DNA from: Alkaliphilus oremlandii OhILAs
GTDB taxonomy: Bacteria; Bacillota; Clostridia; Peptostreptococcales; Natronincolaceae
Length of the DNA: 64,000 bases
Direction of reading: 5' to 3'
Assembly: GCF_000018325.1 (NCBI RefSeq)
Contig: NC_009922.1
Coordinates: forward strand, 1,364,001-1,428,000
In this document: one piece after another, positions 61,318 through 64,000 of the stretch
Numbering within the stretch: position 1 is the stretch's first letter
Layout of the letters: every line of letters starts with the position of its first letter
Notes under the pieces: generated by a model
Told to the model about the DNA's origin: nothing
Databases searched by the model: none
Seen by the model: only the letters and a program-made list of their open reading frames with translations
Made by a program: the position numbers and the translations under genes

Positions 61318-62401
61318 GCCTAAGTTAAGATCATCAGTATCAGTTGTTAAGTTGGATGATAGATTAATAGAGTTTTTTCTTACAAATACTAGACAACAGG
61401 TTAGAGTTAAAGTTAATAGCGATAAAGTACTAGAGTTGATTTTAGGATTAGATGGCACAAAAAGCATAGACGAAATAATTGAAAATTACAAAATGGATGA
61501 AGAAACTAGTAAGTATTTTATAAGCTTTATTAATTTCTTAGAGAGTAAGGGAATAGTAAAAGATAACACGGATGTTTTACTAGATGATTATTTCAAGTTT
61601 AGAAGAATAATTAACTTTATTGAAGATTTTTCTTCTAATAAGGAAGACGTATTGGAAATGTGGAACAACATTAGAGATTCAAAAGTAGTAGTTATTGGAC
61701 TAGGAGCTGTAGGTACTTGGGTAAGTGCACTTTTAGTGCAGAATGGAGTTGGAAATATTACATTAATAGATAATGATTTAGTTGAGATATCAAATCTTCA
61801 TCGACAATTTGGCTATGGTGAGGATGACGTTGGATTATTAAAAACTGATGCGCTTGAAAAAAGATTGAGAGAATTTTCATCAGATGTAAGAATAAATACA
61901 GTCAATGAGTTTTTGGAAGAAGATAATTTAGAGAAAATATTAGACTATAAGGTTGATTTAATAATTAACTGTGCAGATAAGCCAAGTGTAGATGTAACCT
62001 CAACTTGGGTGGGGGAGTACTGTATGAAATATAATATACCTCATATAATAGGGGGCGGATATAACTTACATATATCTTTGATGGGACAAACTATAATTCC
62101 TTTTGAAAGTGCTTGTGTCAAGTGCTTTGAGAAAGAGTTAAGTCGACTGAATAATATAGATGAAAGTAACATTAAAAAATTAACTGTTAAAAACAGAAAA
62201 ATAGGAAGTTTTGGACCCATGTGTTCTATTATTGCAAGTATGACAGCAATGGAGGGAATTAAGTTGTTAACTAAAAAGATTACTCCAGCAAATCTAAACA
62301 GAAGAGGTGAATTTAGCATTTATAACATGGATATAAATTATCATTATGTTAGCAAGGACGAAGAATGCAGTTGGTGTGGAAAAGAAGGTATATACGCATA
62401 G
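61310..62401 (+). CDS. E1-like (ThiF/MccB family) adenylyltransferase with N-terminal RRE-like domain, paralogue 2
   Basis: This 363-residue paralogue has the same build as the preceding gene but differs widely from it in sequence. The N-terminal about 90 residues are RRE-like (VRVKVNSDKVLELILGLDGT, KSIDEIIENY). The E1 domain is closer to canonical ThiF: VIGLGAVGTW, IDNDLVEISNLHRQ with Arg165, GLLKTDAL with Lys178, and NCADKP. Zinc-type pairs CVKC and CSWC are present. Both paralogues keep the adenylation residues, so they may act on different sites or steps, or as a heterodimer. It overlaps the first E1 gene by 8 bases. Confidence 0.84.
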   Translation: MNKPKLRSSVSVVKLDDRLIEFFLTNTRQQVRVKVNSDKVLELILGLDGTKSIDEIIENYKMDEETSKYFISFINFLESKGIVKDNTDVLLDDYFKFRRIINFIEDFSSNKEDVLEMWNNIRDSKVVVIGLGAVGTWVSALLVQNGVGNITLIDNDLVEISNLHRQFGYGEDDVGLLKTDALEKRLREFSSDVRINTVNEFLEEDNLEKILDYKVDLIINCADKPSVDVTSTWVGEYCMKYNIPHIIGGGYNLHISLMGQTIIPFESACVKCFEKELSRLNNIDESNIKKLTVKNRKIGSFGPMCSIIASMTAMEGIKLLTKKITPANLNRRGEFSIYNMDINYHYVSKDEECSWCGKEGIYA

Positions 62402-62417
62402 GGGATGAACAGTTGAT

Positions 62418-64000
62418 ATGGATAATATAAAAATAATAAGAGCGCGTGAGAATAATTTGAAAGATATTGAAGTTGAAATACCAGTGAACAAGATAACTGT
62501 AGTTACTGGAGTATCTGGTTCTGGAAAGTCCTCACTAGTTTTTGATACAATATATGCTGAGAGTGAAAGGATGTTTCTAGAAAGTATTTCAATAAACTTA
62601 GAGAGTATAACGTCTAAACTGCCTAAACCAGATGTATATAAGATAAGTAACTTATTACCTGCAATAGCAATTTCACAGAAAAAAACTAATAGAAATCCAC
62701 GTTCATATGTTGGAACAGTAACAGATATTTCAAGGTTTTTAAGATTACTTTTCTCTAGAGTTGGAGTTGGTAAGAGAAATAAATTTTATACAGAAGGTGA
62801 TTTCTCATATAACAATCCTAAAGTATGGTGTGAAATGTGTCGTGGTACTGGAGAAAAGTATGTTTTAGATTATGATAAGATAATAGATAATAAAAATAGA
62901 ACATTAAAAGAAGGAGCTATATCATATTGGAATCAAGGATCTGATAATTTTTATGATAAATTATTAGAGAAGGTTTGTATGCATTATGACATCGATATGA
63001 ATACCCCAATAAAAGATTTAAGCGATGATAAGTTAGAATTTTTACTAAATGGTAAAAGTGACTCTAAATTTAAAGTAAGATATAAAAACTATAAAAAAAA
63101 TTATAGAACTAAGGAAGTAGAGTTTAAAGGAGTAATTAGAGAACTAAATGAGAAATTAGAGGATATTGATACTCCTTCTACGTTGAAAAGCATACACAAA
63201 TATATTAAAAAAGATAAGTGCGATGGATGTAATGGAGATAGGCTTAAGGATGAAATGCTAGAGGTAAAAATAAATGGGGAGAATATCTCAAGTTTAGAAA
63301 GCAAAACAGTAACTGATTTAAAACAGTGGTTAGTTAATTTGATTCAAATTACAGATAATACATGTAAGAAGATAATTTATGATATATGTGAAGAAGTAAT
63401 AAAAAGAATAACCAATTTAGAAAAGCTACAACTTGGATATTTATCATTAAATAGGAGTATACCTTCATTATCTGGTGGTGAGTCACAGAGAATAAGATTG
63501 GCAAATCAATTGGCTTGCAATTTGTCTTCTTTGCTTTATGTGCTAGATGAACCAACAATGGGGCTACATAGCAATGATATAGAGAATATAGAAATCATCT
63601 TAAAGGATTTAAAACAAATGGGTAACACAATTTTACTAGTTGAACACAACCTTGATATTATGTTAAGTGCTGATTATCTTATAGATATGGGACCAGGCGG
63701 TGGGATATATGGTGGTGAAATAGTAGGCAAGGGATCTCCTGATGAAATTAAAAATCATGATGAATCTTTAACTGGCAAATACTTGTCTGGAGAACTAAAA
63801 ATCAACATTCCACATAGAAAAAGAGATAGCAATGCATCTATATTAGTTAAAAAGGCAAAATATAATAATATAAAAGGCGAGGATTTTTTTATACCACTAA
63901 ATAATCTAGTGGTAGTAACTGGGGTTTCAGGAGCTGGCAAAAGTACGTTAACTGATAATATTTTAGAGCCTTCATTAACTCGCAAAAAAAATATTAATTG
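62418..64000 (+). CDS. UvrA-like ABC-class ATPase (3' truncated by window edge)
   Basis: The frame from ATG 62418 is open to the window end (527 codons). It shows UvrA organisation: Walker A GVSGSGKSS at residues 31-39, a CEMCRGTG half-finger, a second Cys pair CDGCNGDRL, signature LSGGESQRIRLANQLA, Walker B LLYVLDEPTMGLHSND, and the second Walker A GVSGAGKST near the end. It is only distantly like housekeeping UvrA and resembles stand-alone UvrA-like resistance proteins (DrrC, Ecm16 type). It lies 16 bases after the E1 genes, so self-protection of the producer is a plausible role. Confidence 0.85.
   Translation, partial: MDNIKIIRARENNLKDIEVEIPVNKITVVTGVSGSGKSSLVFDTIYAESERMFLESISINLESITSKLPKPDVYKISNLLPAIAISQKKTNRNPRSYVGTVTDISRFLRLLFSRVGVGKRNKFYTEGDFSYNNPKVWCEMCRGTGEKYVLDYDKIIDNKNRTLKEGAISYWNQGSDNFYDKLLEKVCMHYDIDMNTPIKDLSDDKLEFLLNGKSDSKFKVRYKNYKKNYRTKEVEFKGVIRELNEKLEDIDTPSTLKSIHKYIKKDKCDGCNGDRLKDEMLEVKINGENISSLESKTVTDLKQWLVNLIQITDNTCKKIIYDICEEVIKRITNLEKLQLGYLSLNRSIPSLSGGESQRIRLANQLACNLSSLLYVLDEPTMGLHSNDIENIEIILKDLKQMGNTILLVEHNLDIMLSADYLIDMGPGGGIYGGEIVGKGSPDEIKNHDESLTGKYLSGELKINIPHRKRDSNASILVKKAKYNNIKGEDFFIPLNNLVVVTGVSGAGKSTLTDNILEPSLTRKKNIN

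Noticed and set aside
1..64000. Retron, diversity-generating retroelement or reverse transcriptase
   Set aside because: No reverse-transcriptase motif (YxDD-type) was found in any frame examined.

Overview
The window reads as a low-GC, spore-forming Clostridia chromosome, possibly Alkaliphilus-like. This rests on AT-rich sequence, strong AGGAGG ribosome sites, TTG/GTG starts and the gene order dgt-dnaG-rpoD ... trmK-nif3-RNase H-rnpB. The genus is not provable from the sequence alone.

1-12.5 kb holds assorted chromosomal genes. They are a partial GNAT acetyltransferase, a cysteine-rich probable coat-type protein, a truncated flavin-reductase remnant, a TetR regulator with a MacAB-like ABC efflux operon, a PadR regulator beside a ChrA chromate transporter, a DUF2975/XRE pair and a geranylgeranyl-reductase-like flavoprotein. 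12.8-22.5 kb is the housekeeping block: MoxR/VWA ATPase, dgt, dnaG, rpoD, trmK, Nif3-like, RNase HI-like and rnpB.

A mobile island starts directly behind the rnpB terminator. It opens with a tyrosine integrase, ImmA/IrrE peptidase, CI-like and Cro-like regulators around a 16-bp palindrome, and an excisionase-like protein. A phage replication module follows, up to 33.0 kb: a broken SNF2 helicase, a zinc protein, a CHC2/DUF927 primase-helicase, a VRR-NUC nuclease and a sigma-like HTH protein. No terminase, portal, capsid or tail gene follows. Instead, 33-59 kb is accessory DNA. It contains a ykkC-class riboswitch over a B3/4-domain protein plus radical SAM enzyme, a candidate type III toxin-antitoxin locus, and two long structured non-coding regions of about 1.3 kb each. 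These regions are related to each other, lie in opposite orientation at 36.2-37.5 and 49.2-50.6 kb, and flank about 12 kb of cargo. The cargo includes a DUF3800 protein, a lysis-like cassette, two PD-(D/E)XK-like nucleases, an erythromycin-esterase-like protein and a J-domain operon. Beyond it lie a type III restriction-modification pair and a 1082-residue nuclease-plus-helical-repeat protein.

59.4-64.0 kb carries what looks like an unusual RiPP-type operon. It has a consensus promoter, a 62-residue precursor-like peptide with five clustered cysteines, a palindromic attenuator, a JAB/RadC-type metalloprotease, two MccB-like E1 enzymes each with an N-terminal leader-binding-like domain, and a UvrA-like ABC ATPase that runs off the window. 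This operon, the paired giant RNAs and the type III TA-like locus are the main candidates for undescribed biology.
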